64,000 nt of DNA from Vibrio sp. RE88. Lineage in GTDB: Bacteria > Pseudomonadota > Gammaproteobacteria > Enterobacterales > Vibrionaceae. The stretch is from assembly GCF_013113835.1 (NCBI RefSeq), contig NZ_VTYQ01000013.1:62001-126000 (forward strand), given 5' to 3'. The notes under the pieces are model-generated. The model did not search any database and had not been told where the DNA came from. It saw only the letters and a list, made by a program, of their open reading frames with translations. Below, one piece after another: positions 53,924 through 62,865 of this stretch. Numbering within the stretch: position 1 is the first letter of the stretch; each line of letters begins with the position of its first letter. Made by a program: the position numbers and the translations under genes.

Positions 53924-53999
53924 TGGTGCCCGGAGGCGGAATCGAACCACCGACACGAGGATTTTCAATCCTCTGCTCTACCGACTGAGCTATCCGGGC
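53924..53999 (-). tRNA. tRNA-Phe(GAA)
   Basis: 76 nt with CCA, same as 52815-52890. First gene of block 1. Confidence 0.97.
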
Positions 54000-54010
54000 A
54001 ACGGAGCGCT

Positions 54011-54039
54011 ATTAAACGGATTTTCCGTCTTGCCGTCAA
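54011..54039 (-). promoter_or_regulatory. promoter of tRNA block 1
   Basis: On the minus strand: -35 TTGACG (54034-54039), 17-base spacer, -10 TTTAAT (54011-54016), then the GC-rich discriminator GCGCTCCG before tRNA-Phe, typical of stringently controlled stable RNA promoters. The spacer holds a 5-bp inverted repeat (ACGGA/TCCGT). Confidence 0.75.
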
Positions 54040-54102
54040 CTTGTTTTTAGAAAAAAATTCAAAAAAGTGGTTGAGTGCCGATAATTTAGGCGTTTTTAGC
54101 GC

Positions 54103-55239
54103 TTATGATTTACCAGCGTTAAAATCCTTTTTGAATTTTGTTACTTTTTCGAGATAACGGCGCGCTTCTGCGTTTGGATGTTTTTTCGTCAACGCCCAAT
54201 AAACCTGATTTGGTTGCAGAGAGTTAAGGTCGCGCATTGCTCGTTTTCTGTCATTACGATTGAAAGTATTGAGCACACCGCCAGTCCCCCCGTTGTAAGC
54301 TGAGATCATGCTGTATTCGAGAGAAGTCGGATGGCGAACGTCTTTAAGATAACGATTTTTCAAAATGTAGAAGTAAGCGGTACCGGTATCTATGTTGTTT
54401 TCTGGATTAAATAGATATTCAGGGGATGGTTGACCAGATTTCTTCTTCACCAGCTTAAATACATCACGCCCTGCGGTTTTAGGTACAACCTGCATCAGTC
54501 CGTAGGCGTTGGCCCAGCTCACTGCATATGGGTTAAAGCTACTTTCTGTTTTGATAATCGCATAAATCAAGTCTTCGGGAATACCGTAACGGCGTGAAGC
54601 TCGCTGAACGATATCAGCATACTTATAGCTACGTATCTCAAATTGTTCCTCAACCATCGGAATTTCAACGTAATAGGCTTTTTTGAAGTCGACGTTTTTG
54701 ACTTTGAGCTTATTGGCAATCAGGTAATCGGCAAATCGGTTTGCTCGCCACGACCACTGAATAGGCTTGTTATCTTGGTCGACGACCTGACGATAAAGAA
54801 ACGGCTGGCCTTCAAGCTTGATGTCTTTGGAAGAGAATAAGTCGACGTTTGCTGGATCGTCGGGGGTCAGCAATGTGGTTACAATCGCGTTTTTCAGATG
54901 CCCCTTTGGATCGGTTGGCGAAACGGTTTCGATAATAATGGTGCCCTTATCAAAATTGACTTCTGAACGACTGAGATAGTTGTCGATGTATTTGACGTAG
55001 TTGCTCTTGCCAGCGAACTTGATTTCCCCGCGTCCCCAACGTTTTTCGATGTTGCCTGAGAAGCTACTGATCAAGGCATCAAGTGCCGCCGTATCTTTCT
55101 GAAACTGGCCTGGTAGTCCGGCTAAGTTTTTGGCAAAGCGGTTGGTTGGCTCGTAGTTCACATCATAGATGTTTTCAATGAACTCGCGGCTACAACCCGT
55201 GAGCGTCATTGCCAGCAAAAAGTAAGCTAACTTCTTCAT
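54103..55239 (-). CDS. mltC: membrane-bound lytic murein transglycosylase C
   Basis: A 378-residue outer-membrane lipoprotein: signal peptide with lipobox Leu-Thr-Gly-Cys (Cys 16), an MltC-specific N-terminal domain, and an SLT goose-lysozyme-type domain from about residue 205 with catalytic Glu in Ile-Ile-Lys-Thr-Glu-Ser-Ser-Phe-Asn and the Ala-Tyr-Gly-Leu-Met-Gln-Val motif. It cleaves glycan strands to 1,6-anhydro-MurNAc products. It lies downstream of yggX and mutY on the same strand. Confidence 0.94.
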   Translation of the reverse strand: MKKLAYFLLAMTLTGCSREFIENIYDVNYEPTNRFAKNLAGLPGQFQKDTAALDALISSFSGNIEKRWGRGEIKFAGKSNYVKYIDNYLSRSEVNFDKGTIIIETVSPTDPKGHLKNAIVTTLLTPDDPANVDLFSSKDIKLEGQPFLYRQVVDQDNKPIQWSWRANRFADYLIANKLKVKNVDFKKAYYVEIPMVEEQFEIRSYKYADIVQRASRRYGIPEDLIYAIIKTESSFNPYAVSWANAYGLMQVVPKTAGRDVFKLVKKKSGQPSPEYLFNPENNIDTGTAYFYILKNRYLKDVRHPTSLEYSMISAYNGGTGGVLNTFNRNDRKRAMRDLNSLQPNQVYWALTKKHPNAEARRYLEKVTKFKKDFNAGKS

Positions 55240-55313
55240 ATATATCCTAAAAAAATGACATCAAAGCAACGCAGTGATGTCATTCTCTCTATCCTTAACC
55301 TAAAGGGCAAATC

Positions 55314-55586
55314 TTATTCGCTTGGCGGCGTGTAGCCTTCGATATGGACGTCTTTGCCTTCAAACAGGAAGTTGACCATCTCAGTTTCGATCAGTTTACG
55401 GTGCTCAGGATCCATCATGTTGAGCTTTTTCTCGTTGATCAGCATGGTTTGCTTGTGTTGCCACTCTGCCCAAGCTTGTTTAGAAATGTTGTCAAAAATA
55501 CGCTTACCTAGTTCACCTGGGTACAGTTGAAAGTCCAGACCTTCTGCGTCTTTTTGTAGTCGAGCACAAAATACAGTGCGGCTCAT
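55314..55586 (-). CDS. yggX: Fe(2+)-trafficking protein YggX
   Basis: A 90-residue YggX (about 90 in E. coli), beginning Met-Ser-Arg-Thr-Val-Phe-Cys-Ala, with the conserved Cys 7 and Gln-Lys-Asp-Ala-Glu-Gly-Leu. It protects iron-sulfur clusters and DNA from oxidative damage. It is 19 bases after mutY, the conserved mutY-yggX-mltC unit. Confidence 0.95.
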   Translation of the reverse strand: MSRTVFCARLQKDAEGLDFQLYPGELGKRIFDNISKQAWAEWQHKQTMLINEKKLNMMDPEHRKLIETEMVNFLFEGKDVHIEGYTPPSE

Positions 55587-55605
55587 AACGACTCCTTAGA
55601 GTTAA

Positions 55606-56661
55606 TCAATATTGAAGTTCGAAAGGCAGGCTTTCCAGTAGTTGTTTTACTGGAGCGGCCAAACCTATCTCTTCAGGTTGCGATAAGTTATACCAAAGAC
55701 CTTTGTTTGCTTCCATCACCACATCAGGTTGCTTTGATAGGTCTACCAAAATTGGTGTGATATCGAGGTGGTAGTGACTAAAGGTGTGGCGAAAAGCAAT
55801 CAACTGATCGCGACGTTGAATGTCCTTATCAAGGACGCCACGCATTGTCAGTTGATGATCGAGTTGTGCTTCAGAGTGTTCTGGAAAGCAGAATAGTCCG
55901 CCCCAGATCCCCGACTGTGGGCGCTGTTCCAGCCATACATGCCCTTGGTGATGCAGCATAATGAACCAGGCCTCTTTAACAGGCTTTTCTTTTTTCGGCT
56001 TTTTGCCAGGGTAGTCGAGAGGGTTGCCTTGTTTGTATGCGGCGCAAAATGAAGATACCGGACACAGTGTACATTTGGGCTTGCTGCGAGTGCACACCAT
56101 GGCCCCCATATCCATCATCGCCTGATTGTACTTATCGACATCGGTGTCGGGAGTGTGTTCTTCAGCATGCTGCCAAAGCTGATTCTCGACTTTCTTTTGC
56201 CCCGGCCAGCCGTCAACAGCAAAGCTACGCGCCAGTGTGCGCTTCACATTGCCGTCTAAAATGGCGTGTGGCTGTTTATAGACAGAAGACAATACAGCTG
56301 CCGCGGTAGAGCGGCCGATACCCGGTAGGGCGTTCATCTGCTCAATATCGAGAGGAAATTCGCCCTGATACTGCTCTGCCACAATCTTGGCAGCTTTATG
56401 TAAGTTACGCGCTCGTGCGTAATAGCCGAGCCCTGTCCATAGGTGGAGCACTTCATCTTGCTCTGCATTGGCAAGGTCGACGACAGTCGGGAAGCGCTCG
56501 AGAAAGCGTTGGTAATAAGGGATCACGGTAGTGACCTGAGTCTGCTGAAGCATAATTTCAGACAGCCAGACGCTGTACGCGGTTTTATCTTGTTGCCACG
56601 GAAGGCTTTTTCTTCCGTAGTCTTCGTACCATTCTAGGATGGCGTTAGCAAAAGGAGTCAC
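55606..56661 (-). CDS. mutY: adenine DNA glycosylase MutY
   Basis: A 351-residue glycosylase that removes adenine opposite 8-oxoguanine. It has a helix-hairpin-helix with Leu-Pro-Gly-Ile-Gly-Arg-Ser-Thr (about residues 110-117), a catalytic acid in the following Leu-Asp-Gly-Asn-Val-Lys, an iron-sulfur cluster Cys-x6-Cys-x2-Cys-x5-Cys (about 190-206) and a C-terminal NUDIX-like domain for 8-oxoG recognition. It heads the operon mutY-yggX-mltC and is divergent from trmB. Confidence 0.96.
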   Translation of the reverse strand: MTPFANAILEWYEDYGRKSLPWQQDKTAYSVWLSEIMLQQTQVTTVIPYYQRFLERFPTVVDLANAEQDEVLHLWTGLGYYARARNLHKAAKIVAEQYQGEFPLDIEQMNALPGIGRSTAAAVLSSVYKQPHAILDGNVKRTLARSFAVDGWPGQKKVENQLWQHAEEHTPDTDVDKYNQAMMDMGAMVCTRSKPKCTLCPVSSFCAAYKQGNPLDYPGKKPKKEKPVKEAWFIMLHHQGHVWLEQRPQSGIWGGLFCFPEHSEAQLDHQLTMRGVLDKDIQRRDQLIAFRHTFSHYHLDITPILVDLSKQPDVVMEANKGLWYNLSQPEEIGLAAPVKQLLESLPFELQY

Positions 56662-56848
56662 GACTTGCTCTGTAATTTTATATTTATTGAGTTAGCTAAA
56701 ATTGCACCATAGAAACTGTCTAAAGTACAACCGATAAAGAGTAGGGGTTTATTCTGCGAGAAATGACCTAAAATACTTGCACCAGTGTCGATTCTTTGGA
56801 TAATCACAATCCCTTTAAGTCGAGAGCAATTTTTAGACAGGCAGAATC

Positions 56849-57568
56849 ATGAGTGAAGTGACCACTAACGAATACAATGAAGACGGTAAACTGATACGCA
56901 AAGTACGCAGCTTTGTGCGTCGTGAAGGCCGTTTGACCAAAGGTCAGGAAAGCGCAATGAATGAATGCTGGCCGACAATGGGTATTGATTACCAAGAAAA
57001 GCTTCTTGATTGGAAAGAAGTGTTTGGTAACGATAACCCTGTGGTACTGGAAATTGGCTTCGGTATGGGGGCATCTCTGGTTGAAATGGCGAAAAATGCG
57101 CCTGAGAAAAACTTCCTTGGTATTGAAGTTCATAGCCCAGGTGTGGGCGCGTGTCTTGCTGATGCACGTGAAGCTGGCCTGACCAACCTACGAGTGATGT
57201 GTCACGATGCTGTGGAAGTGTTTGCTAACATGATCCCAGACAGCAGCCTAGCAACACTGCAATTATTCTTCCCAGACCCATGGCACAAGAAGCGCCACCA
57301 CAAGCGCCGCATCGTGCAGCTAGATTTTGCTGAAATGGTGCGTCAAAAACTATCTGTTGGTGAAGGTATCTTCCATATGGCGACAGACTGGGAAAATTAC
57401 GCAGAACATATGATTGAGGTGATGAATCAAGCGCCTGGATATGAGAACATCGCCGAGGATGGTGACTTTGTTCCACGTCCGGAAGATCGCCCTCTGACCA
57501 AGTTTGAAGCACGTGGTCACCGTTTAGGTCACGGGGTGTGGGATATTAAGTTTAAGCGTGTTAGCTAA
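56849..57568 (+). CDS. trmB: tRNA (guanine-N7)-methyltransferase
   Basis: A 239-residue SAM-dependent enzyme methylating G46 of tRNAs at N7. The SAM motif Leu-Glu-Ile-Gly-Phe-Gly-Met-Gly is at about residues 67-74, and the conserved Phe-Phe-Pro-Asp-Pro-Trp-His-Lys-Lys-Arg-His at about 139-149. It is divergent from mutY with a 187-base shared promoter region and ends in a strong terminator. Confidence 0.96.
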   Translation: MSEVTTNEYNEDGKLIRKVRSFVRREGRLTKGQESAMNECWPTMGIDYQEKLLDWKEVFGNDNPVVLEIGFGMGASLVEMAKNAPEKNFLGIEVHSPGVGACLADAREAGLTNLRVMCHDAVEVFANMIPDSSLATLQLFFPDPWHKKRHHKRRIVQLDFAEMVRQKLSVGEGIFHMATDWENYAEHMIEVMNQAPGYENIAEDGDFVPRPEDRPLTKFEARGHRLGHGVWDIKFKRVS

Positions 57569-57593
57569 GTCACCCGCGAAATAAAAGCGAATG

Positions 57594-57626
57594 AGAAAGC
57601 CAACATTTTGATGTTGGCTTTTTTGA
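57594..57626 (+). terminator. trmB terminator
   Basis: An 11-bp stem (57596-57606 with 57611-57621), loop of 4, then a T run. Confidence 0.9.
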
Positions 57627-57668
57627 CCCTACAAGAAAAATAATAAGCCTTTGAAATATAGGTAAGTA

Positions 57669-58589
57669 ATGAAACCGACAAAAGAAATTTTAGCCGACAT
57701 TCTGCAAGAGGTCAGGCCGCTTATCGGTCAGGGAAAAGTGGCCGATTATATTCCTGCGCTGGCAAAAGTTCCGGCTAATAAACTGGCAATTGCCGTCTTC
57801 ACCAATAAGGGAGAAGTGATCAAAGCCGGTGATGCCGATGAACCTTTTTCAATTCAGTCCATTTCTAAAGCGTTAAGTTTAACGTTGGCAATGGGGTTGT
57901 ATACTCCTGATGAGATTTGGGCTCGGGTAGGTAAAGAACCTTCTGGTCAGGCATTTAACTCTCTGATTCAGCTAGAAATGGAGCAGGGAATTCCACGTAA
58001 CCCTTTCATTAATGCTGGGGCAATAGTGGTTGCCGATTTGCTGCAAAGTCGCCTGTCTGCGCCGAGACAACGCTTGCTGGAATTTGTCCGTCAATTGTCG
58101 GGTGATACTCATATCTGTTATGACAAGATAGTTGCAGCATCAGAGATGATGCACAGCGACCGCAACGCGGCGATTGCTTATCTGATGCGTTCTTTTGGCA
58201 ACTTTGACAATGATGTTATCCCTGTTCTGAATAACTACTTCCATGCGTGTGCTTTGAAGATGAGCTGTGTCGATTTAGCGAAAACATTCAGCTATCTGGC
58301 TAATAAAGGCATTTCAGTGCAAACAGGCAAGCCTGTGGTGACGCCTACCCAAACCAAGCAGCTTAACGCTTTGCTGGCAACATGTGGTTTGTATGATGGC
58401 GCTGGGGAATTTGCCTACCGAGTCGGGATGCCAGGGAAATCTGGTGTTGGTGGCGGGATCATCGCTATTGTGCCGGGGGAAATGACGATTGCGGTTTGGT
58501 CTCCAGAGCTGGACCCTTCAGGTAACTCTCTCGCGGGGACCAGAGCACTAGAGCTACTCGCTGAGCGAATTGGCCGCTCGATATTCTAA
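57669..58589 (+). CDS. glsA: glutaminase A
   Basis: A 306-residue serine-dependent glutaminase of the beta-lactamase-like fold, converting glutamine to glutamate and ammonia. Catalytic Ser-x-x-Lys lies in Ile-Gln-Ser-Ile-Ser-Lys (about residues 61-66), with the Asn-Ala-Gly-Ala-Ile motif and Gly-Lys-Ser-Gly-Val-Gly-Gly-Gly. It follows trmB after a terminator and is probably separately transcribed. Confidence 0.95.
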   Translation: MKPTKEILADILQEVRPLIGQGKVADYIPALAKVPANKLAIAVFTNKGEVIKAGDADEPFSIQSISKALSLTLAMGLYTPDEIWARVGKEPSGQAFNSLIQLEMEQGIPRNPFINAGAIVVADLLQSRLSAPRQRLLEFVRQLSGDTHICYDKIVAASEMMHSDRNAAIAYLMRSFGNFDNDVIPVLNNYFHACALKMSCVDLAKTFSYLANKGISVQTGKPVVTPTQTKQLNALLATCGLYDGAGEFAYRVGMPGKSGVGGGIIAIVPGEMTIAVWSPELDPSGNSLAGTRALELLAERIGRSIF

Positions 58590-58632
58590 ACTTCGCTCCG
58601 AGGCAGCGGAGACAAGTTTGGAACGATGAAAA

Positions 58633-58672
58633 ACAAAAAGGGTTGACCATGTCGTCAACCCTTTTAAATTTG
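58633..58672. terminator. bidirectional terminator between glsA and hemW
   Basis: A 12-bp stem (58636-58647 with 58654-58665) has A and T runs on its flanks and serves the convergent genes. Confidence 0.88.
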
Positions 58673-58683
58673 TTCTAGCCTCT

Positions 58684-59862
58684 CTAATCCTCTTCCGCCA
58701 TAAACGCTTCGAGCAAATCGTTAAGGAACAGCTTTCCTTTTTCTGTGATTTGCCAATGCGTATCAGACTCGCTGAGATATTGCATCTCCTTCGCCCAGTC
58801 GATGGTTTCCTGAATCGATTCAAAACCCAAGCCAGTTGTATCTAAGAAGTCTTGCTTAGGACAGGCTTCCATCAAACGAAAGCGGTTCATAAAGAATTCA
58901 AAAGGGCGATCTTCGCTAGCGACATCGGCTTCACTATCTAGGTAGGGCTTGACCATATTCTGATATGCAGCTAGGTAGCCTCTCGGGTGCTTGACCTTAG
59001 TTGTACGGATTATACGTCCATCAGCGAAACTGAGTTTGCCATGCGAGCCACAGCCAATGCCGAGATAGTCGCCAAAACGCCAATAGTTGAGATTATGTTG
59101 GCATTGATATTCTGGCTTACTGTAGCCGGAGATTTCGTACTGAACGTAACCCGCTTCAGCCAGCTTTTGATGGCCGAGTTCAAAAATGTCCCACAAGTCA
59201 TCATCGTCGGGCAGAACAGGCGGCTTGTAGTGGAACATGGTATTGGGTTCAATAGTGAGCTGATACCACGAAAGATGTGGCGGGTTAAGCTCAATCGCCT
59301 TGTCCAGATCCGCGAGGGCTTGCTCTACGGTTTGGTCTGGCAGACCGTGCATTAAATCAAGATTAAAGCTATTTAAACCAATCTTGTGAGCCAGTTTCGC
59401 GGCATTGACGGCTTCATCCTGACCATGGATACGCCCTAGACGTTCGAGCTTCTGCTGTTCGAAACTCTGCACACCAATCGAAATTCTCGTCACACCCGCT
59501 TTGCGATACCCAGCGAAGCGCTCCGCTTCAATTGTGCCCGGGTTGGCTTCCATGGTGATTTCAATCTCGTCTTTAAACGTGATTCTTTTTTCTATGCCAG
59601 CGAGTAAATCAGCGATTCCTTGCGCTGAGATGAGACTTGGCGTCCCTCCACCGATAAATATGGAGTGGAGTGCCCGTGGGTTGGTTTCAAGCTGATAACG
59701 CTCGATATCAGTATCAAGGTCCTCCAGCAGAGCAGCGATGTACTCCTGCTCTGGGATGTCGGCTTTTAACGCGTGCGAGTTAAAGTCGCAATACGGGCAT
59801 TTTTGTACACACCAAGGGATGTGGACATAAAGACTCAGCGCCGGTGGAATCAACTGGCTCAT
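58684..59862 (-). CDS. hemW: HemW, radical SAM heme chaperone
   Basis: A 392-residue radical SAM protein of the HemN family. The cluster motif Cys-x3-Cys-x2-Cys is at about residues 18-25 (Trp-Cys-Val-Gln-Lys-Cys-Pro-Tyr-Cys), followed by Gly-Gly-Gly-Thr-Pro-Ser. The genomic position after rdgB and the single HemW-type Cys motif point to HemW (YggW), a heme chaperone for respiratory enzymes, rather than the coproporphyrinogen oxidase HemN. Start overlaps the rdgB stop (TAATG). Confidence 0.92.
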   Translation of the reverse strand: MSQLIPPALSLYVHIPWCVQKCPYCDFNSHALKADIPEQEYIAALLEDLDTDIERYQLETNPRALHSIFIGGGTPSLISAQGIADLLAGIEKRITFKDEIEITMEANPGTIEAERFAGYRKAGVTRISIGVQSFEQQKLERLGRIHGQDEAVNAAKLAHKIGLNSFNLDLMHGLPDQTVEQALADLDKAIELNPPHLSWYQLTIEPNTMFHYKPPVLPDDDDLWDIFELGHQKLAEAGYVQYEISGYSKPEYQCQHNLNYWRFGDYLGIGCGSHGKLSFADGRIIRTTKVKHPRGYLAAYQNMVKPYLDSEADVASEDRPFEFFMNRFRLMEACPKQDFLDTTGLGFESIQETIDWAKEMQYLSESDTHWQITEKGKLFLNDLLEAFMAEED

Positions 59863-60464
59863 TATTGCTGCTCAGAAAGTGTCGCAAACAGCTGCTTAAG
59901 CGCTTTACCACGGTGAGAAAGTTGCTTTTTACGTGTTGGTTCAAGCTCTGCCGATGCGCAGTTATCTTCTGGAACGAAGAAAACCGGATCGTAACCAAAA
60001 CCATTGTCACCCTGAGCTTCAGTCAGAATGCGGCCTTCCCACTTACCGTGGCAGACGATCGGCGTTGGATCTAATTCGTGACGCATCAGGACTAATACGC
60101 AATGAAAGCGTGCAGTACGTTGCTCCTGCGGAACGCCTTGCATTGCATCAAGCAGCTTCTCTAGGTTTTGCTGGTCACTCGCGCCTTCTCCGGCATAACG
60201 TGCAGAGTAGATGCCCGGCGCTCCTTTTAGGAAGTCGACTTCAAGGCCTGAATCGTCGGCAATGGCCGCCAATCCAGTTTCTTTCGCTGCATGACGCGCC
60301 TTGATGATGGCGTTTTCAATAAATGTTGTGCCAGTTTCAGCAACTTCTGAGACATTAAATTCGCTTTGTGCCACGACATCGAAACCGAAATCTGCCAGCA
60401 GATCGGCCATCTCACGAACCTTGCCCTGATTACCTGTCGCTAGGACAATTTTTTGTGCATTCAT
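59862..60464 (-). CDS. rdgB: XTP/dITP diphosphatase
   Basis: A 200-residue Ham1/RdgB that hydrolyses dITP, dXTP and XTP to keep deaminated purines out of DNA. The N-terminal motif Ala-Thr-Gly-Asn-Gln-Gly-Lys-Val-Arg-Glu (residues 9-18) and Asp-Asp-Ser-Gly-Leu-Glu-Val are present. Overlaps hemW by one base. Confidence 0.95.
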   Translation of the reverse strand: MNAQKIVLATGNQGKVREMADLLADFGFDVVAQSEFNVSEVAETGTTFIENAIIKARHAAKETGLAAIADDSGLEVDFLKGAPGIYSARYAGEGASDQQNLEKLLDAMQGVPQEQRTARFHCVLVLMRHELDPTPIVCHGKWEGRILTEAQGDNGFGYDPVFFVPEDNCASAELEPTRKKQLSHRGKALKQLFATLSEQQ

Positions 60465-60503
60465 AATCTTGTTTGTGCCTATATTGGGAAGGGCGTTTAG
60501 CCG

Positions 60504-60935
60504 TTACTCTTCCACATAAAATTTCTGGGTGAACTTTAATCTGCCAGTGCCTTTATTACCAGCATTAACATCGATATTGAATGTTAGGTTTTCCTCGTCC
60601 GAAATAGGGAATTCAGCGAGGTAATAAATCGCAGAGCCTTCTTTAATTTCGCGGAACTCAAGTGTCTTAGTTTGGCCGATTAAGTTTTTCGCGCTGCCAC
60701 TAACTTTCGCGGTTATGGCAGGCTTACCAGCCTGATAATTGTCTAACACGCTGATATTAATGATTGCTGAGTAGCCGTTCCGTTTCAGCTCGTAGCTGCG
60801 CGCGACTTGCGGAGTTAGGAATGTGGAGTTAAATGCGGAGTAGTGAACTTCGACATCTTTGATAGTCTTAAACTGACCCGCCCATGTGGGTAGGGCTAAA
60901 AGACTGGCCAGCGCTAACGTGATCCATTTTTTCAT
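60504..60935 (-). CDS. DUF4426 domain-containing secreted protein
   Basis: A 143-residue protein with an N-terminal signal peptide ending in Thr-Trp-Ala and an otherwise soluble, beta-rich body matching DUF4426. The function is unknown. It lies between rdgB and the yggU/yggT genes in vibrios, and was not linked to any complex here. A 39-base gap separates it from rdgB. Confidence 0.85.
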   Translation of the reverse strand: MKKWITLALASLLALPTWAGQFKTIKDVEVHYSAFNSTFLTPQVARSYELKRNGYSAIINISVLDNYQAGKPAITAKVSGSAKNLIGQTKTLEFREIKEGSAIYYLAEFPISDEENLTFNIDVNAGNKGTGRLKFTQKFYVEE

Positions 60936-61125
60936 GATGCTTCCTTAATGGCTTACTACAGAGGAAAAGAGCAGCGTAAATGATACGACTACATACTTAT
61001 TATTTTTACGCCTGATCATACGTTTGGATCCTCATTCTGTGAAGGTTTTTAGATTACCAAGGGCGAATTATGCTGTGCTTTTTATGTGAAATATTGAGAG
61101 TGCGCCTTTTGTGGTTCGAATTAAA

Positions 61126-61149
61126 AAAGGCCATCACAAGATGGCCTTT
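61126..61149 (-). terminator. terminator overlapping the yggU stop codon
   Basis: A 9-bp stem (61126-61134 with 61141-61149), loop of 6, followed on the minus strand by a T run. The stop codon (61134-61136) lies inside the hairpin. Confidence 0.8.
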
Positions 61150-61424
61150 ATTGTTTCGGGGATATGAGCTGGGGACTGGATTCTGACTTGTTTATGTCGC
61201 CCGAGTTCCCCTTTCTCTATGGTGATTAGCCCTTTTGCTACTTTGAACTGTTTGGACAGGTATTTACTTAAGTGAGCGTTGGCTTTTCCGTCCACAGGCG
61301 GGGCGGTAATTGCGATTTTGATTTCATCACCATGCAGACCAATCAGCTTATCTCTGCTTGCCTTGGGCTGAATGTAGAGCCTGAGTAGGAGGTCATCACC
61401 TTCTAACCAAGCGGCTTTTGCCAT
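61134..61424 (-). CDS. yggU: DUF167 family protein YggU
   Basis: A 96-residue member of the YggU/DUF167 family, with the motif Val-Asp-Gly-Lys-Ala-Asn-Ala-His-Leu (residues 43-51). The function is unproven. It shares one base with the yggT stop and is the last gene of the proC-yggT-yggU unit. Confidence 0.92.
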   Translation of the reverse strand: MAKAAWLEGDDLLLRLYIQPKASRDKLIGLHGDEIKIAITAPPVDGKANAHLSKYLSKQFKVAKGLITIEKGELGRHKQVRIQSPAHIPETIKAIL

Positions 61425-61981
61425 TATAGCTGGAACCAGACAGGGCCAATCATGTCACCCATCAGGAAGTTTGCGAACTGAAGGGCAATAAATAGGACCA
61501 ACACGCTAAGATCGAACCCACCCATTGCCGGAATTACGCGGCGGATAGGCGCCAACATAGGCTCTGTAAGCTGATGGAAGACATATTCAATCGGGCTGCG
61601 ACCTTGGCTGACCCAGCTCAGGATGGCACGGATAAGCAGTACCCAGAACAGCAAGCCACCAGCTGCTTTAATTAGCGATAGTAGACCAAGGAAGAAGAAT
61701 TCTGCACTGAATGACACTGAGCCGCCTGAGGCAACCAGAATCAAAGCGACAAACTTCAGCACACACAGCACGTAAGCAAACAGTACTGTCGCTAAGTCGA
61801 TACTGCCTATTGAAGGTACAATCCTGCGCAGCGGTGCAATCACTGGCTGAGTCGCTTTGACGATAAATTGTGAGAATGGGTTGTAGAAGTCTGCACGCGC
61901 AGCTTGCAGCCAAATCCGCAAGATCACCACCATGATGTAGAGATCAAACAGGGTGGAAATCAGAAAACTCATTGAATTCAT
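61424..61981 (-). CDS. yggT: YggT family membrane protein
   Basis: A 185-residue inner-membrane protein with two YGGT repeats, each with two hydrophobic helices and the motif Asn/Thr-Gln/Glu-Pro-(Val/Met)-(Ile/Leu)-Ala-Pro-(Leu/Ile)-Arg-Arg (about residues 44-53 and 138-147). Its role is not firmly known; related proteins are linked to osmotic shock resistance. It is 38 bases after proC. Confidence 0.92.
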   Translation of the reverse strand: MNSMSFLISTLFDLYIMVVILRIWLQAARADFYNPFSQFIVKATQPVIAPLRRIVPSIGSIDLATVLFAYVLCVLKFVALILVASGGSVSFSAEFFFLGLLSLIKAAGGLLFWVLLIRAILSWVSQGRSPIEYVFHQLTEPMLAPIRRVIPAMGGFDLSVLVLFIALQFANFLMGDMIGPVWFQL

Positions 61982-62019
61982 AGGTTACCCTTACTTCGTA
62001 GAGCCAAGGCTCAATCTAA

Positions 62020-62838
62020 TTAAAACTGTTTTTCCATTTCTTCAGCACGAGCTACAGCGGCTTGCATTGCTTTCGCTACTATATCTGAAAGTTGGTGTTC
62101 GTTGAATGTGCGTAACGCTTCCGCCGTAGTGCCGCCTTTTGAGGTGACGTTTTCGCGCAGTGTCGATAGTTCTGTCTCTGGGTTGCCGACGACCATGCTT
62201 GCAGCGCCTAAGGCTGATTGCTGTACTAAAAGGCGAGCCGTCTCTTTATCAAAACCTTGGGCAATTGCTTCAGCTTGCATCGCTTCCATAAAGCGGAAGA
62301 AGTAAGCCGGAGCGCTGCCAGCTGCTGCAATGATGCTGTTGATGCCGGATTCTTGCTCTACCCAGCAAACTTTGCCGCATGACTCCATAAGTTCAGCTGC
62401 AAAGGCTTTATCTTGCTGTGAAACGTGCGATGGAGCATACAGACCACTCATTCCCAAACCAAGCTGAGAGGGAGTGTTTGGCATAACGCGAACGATGTTT
62501 AGGTTGTGATTCAGCATTTCACATAGGCGTTGGCTACTGATACCTGCGGCAATCGAAATGACCAGTTTGCCTGACCAGTCGATGGATTGAAGCGGTTTAC
62601 ACACCTCTTCCATCATTTGCGGTTTCACAGAAAGGACGACCACGTCAGCCTCGCTGGCTGCGGCTATGTTGTCGCTGGTGGTCTTAATGGAATAGTCTTG
62701 CTCCAACGGCAGGCGTCGAGTCTCAGATGGGGCTGTCGCTGTGATCATGGCAGCAGGATAACCGCCTGATACTAGACCAGAGACGATAGCCTTGACCATG
62801 TTACCTGCGCCGATAAAGGCAATTTTCTTGTGTTCCAT
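62020..62838 (-). CDS. proC: pyrroline-5-carboxylate reductase
   Basis: A 272-residue P5C reductase, the last step of proline synthesis with NADPH. The dinucleotide motif Gly-Ala-Gly-Asn-Met-Val is at residues 10-15; the C-terminal signature with Ser-Pro/Thr-Ser-Lys-Gly-Gly-Thr-Thr-Ala-Glu-Ala-Leu is near residue 232-242. Preceded by yggS at 27 bases. Confidence 0.95.
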   Translation of the reverse strand: MEHKKIAFIGAGNMVKAIVSGLVSGGYPAAMITATAPSETRRLPLEQDYSIKTTSDNIAAASEADVVVLSVKPQMMEEVCKPLQSIDWSGKLVISIAAGISSQRLCEMLNHNLNIVRVMPNTPSQLGLGMSGLYAPSHVSQQDKAFAAELMESCGKVCWVEQESGINSIIAAAGSAPAYFFRFMEAMQAEAIAQGFDKETARLLVQQSALGAASMVVGNPETELSTLRENVTSKGGTTAEALRTFNEHQLSDIVAKAMQAAVARAEEMEKQF

Positions 62839-62865
62839 TGATTGTGTTCTTCCTGTTATTGCTGA

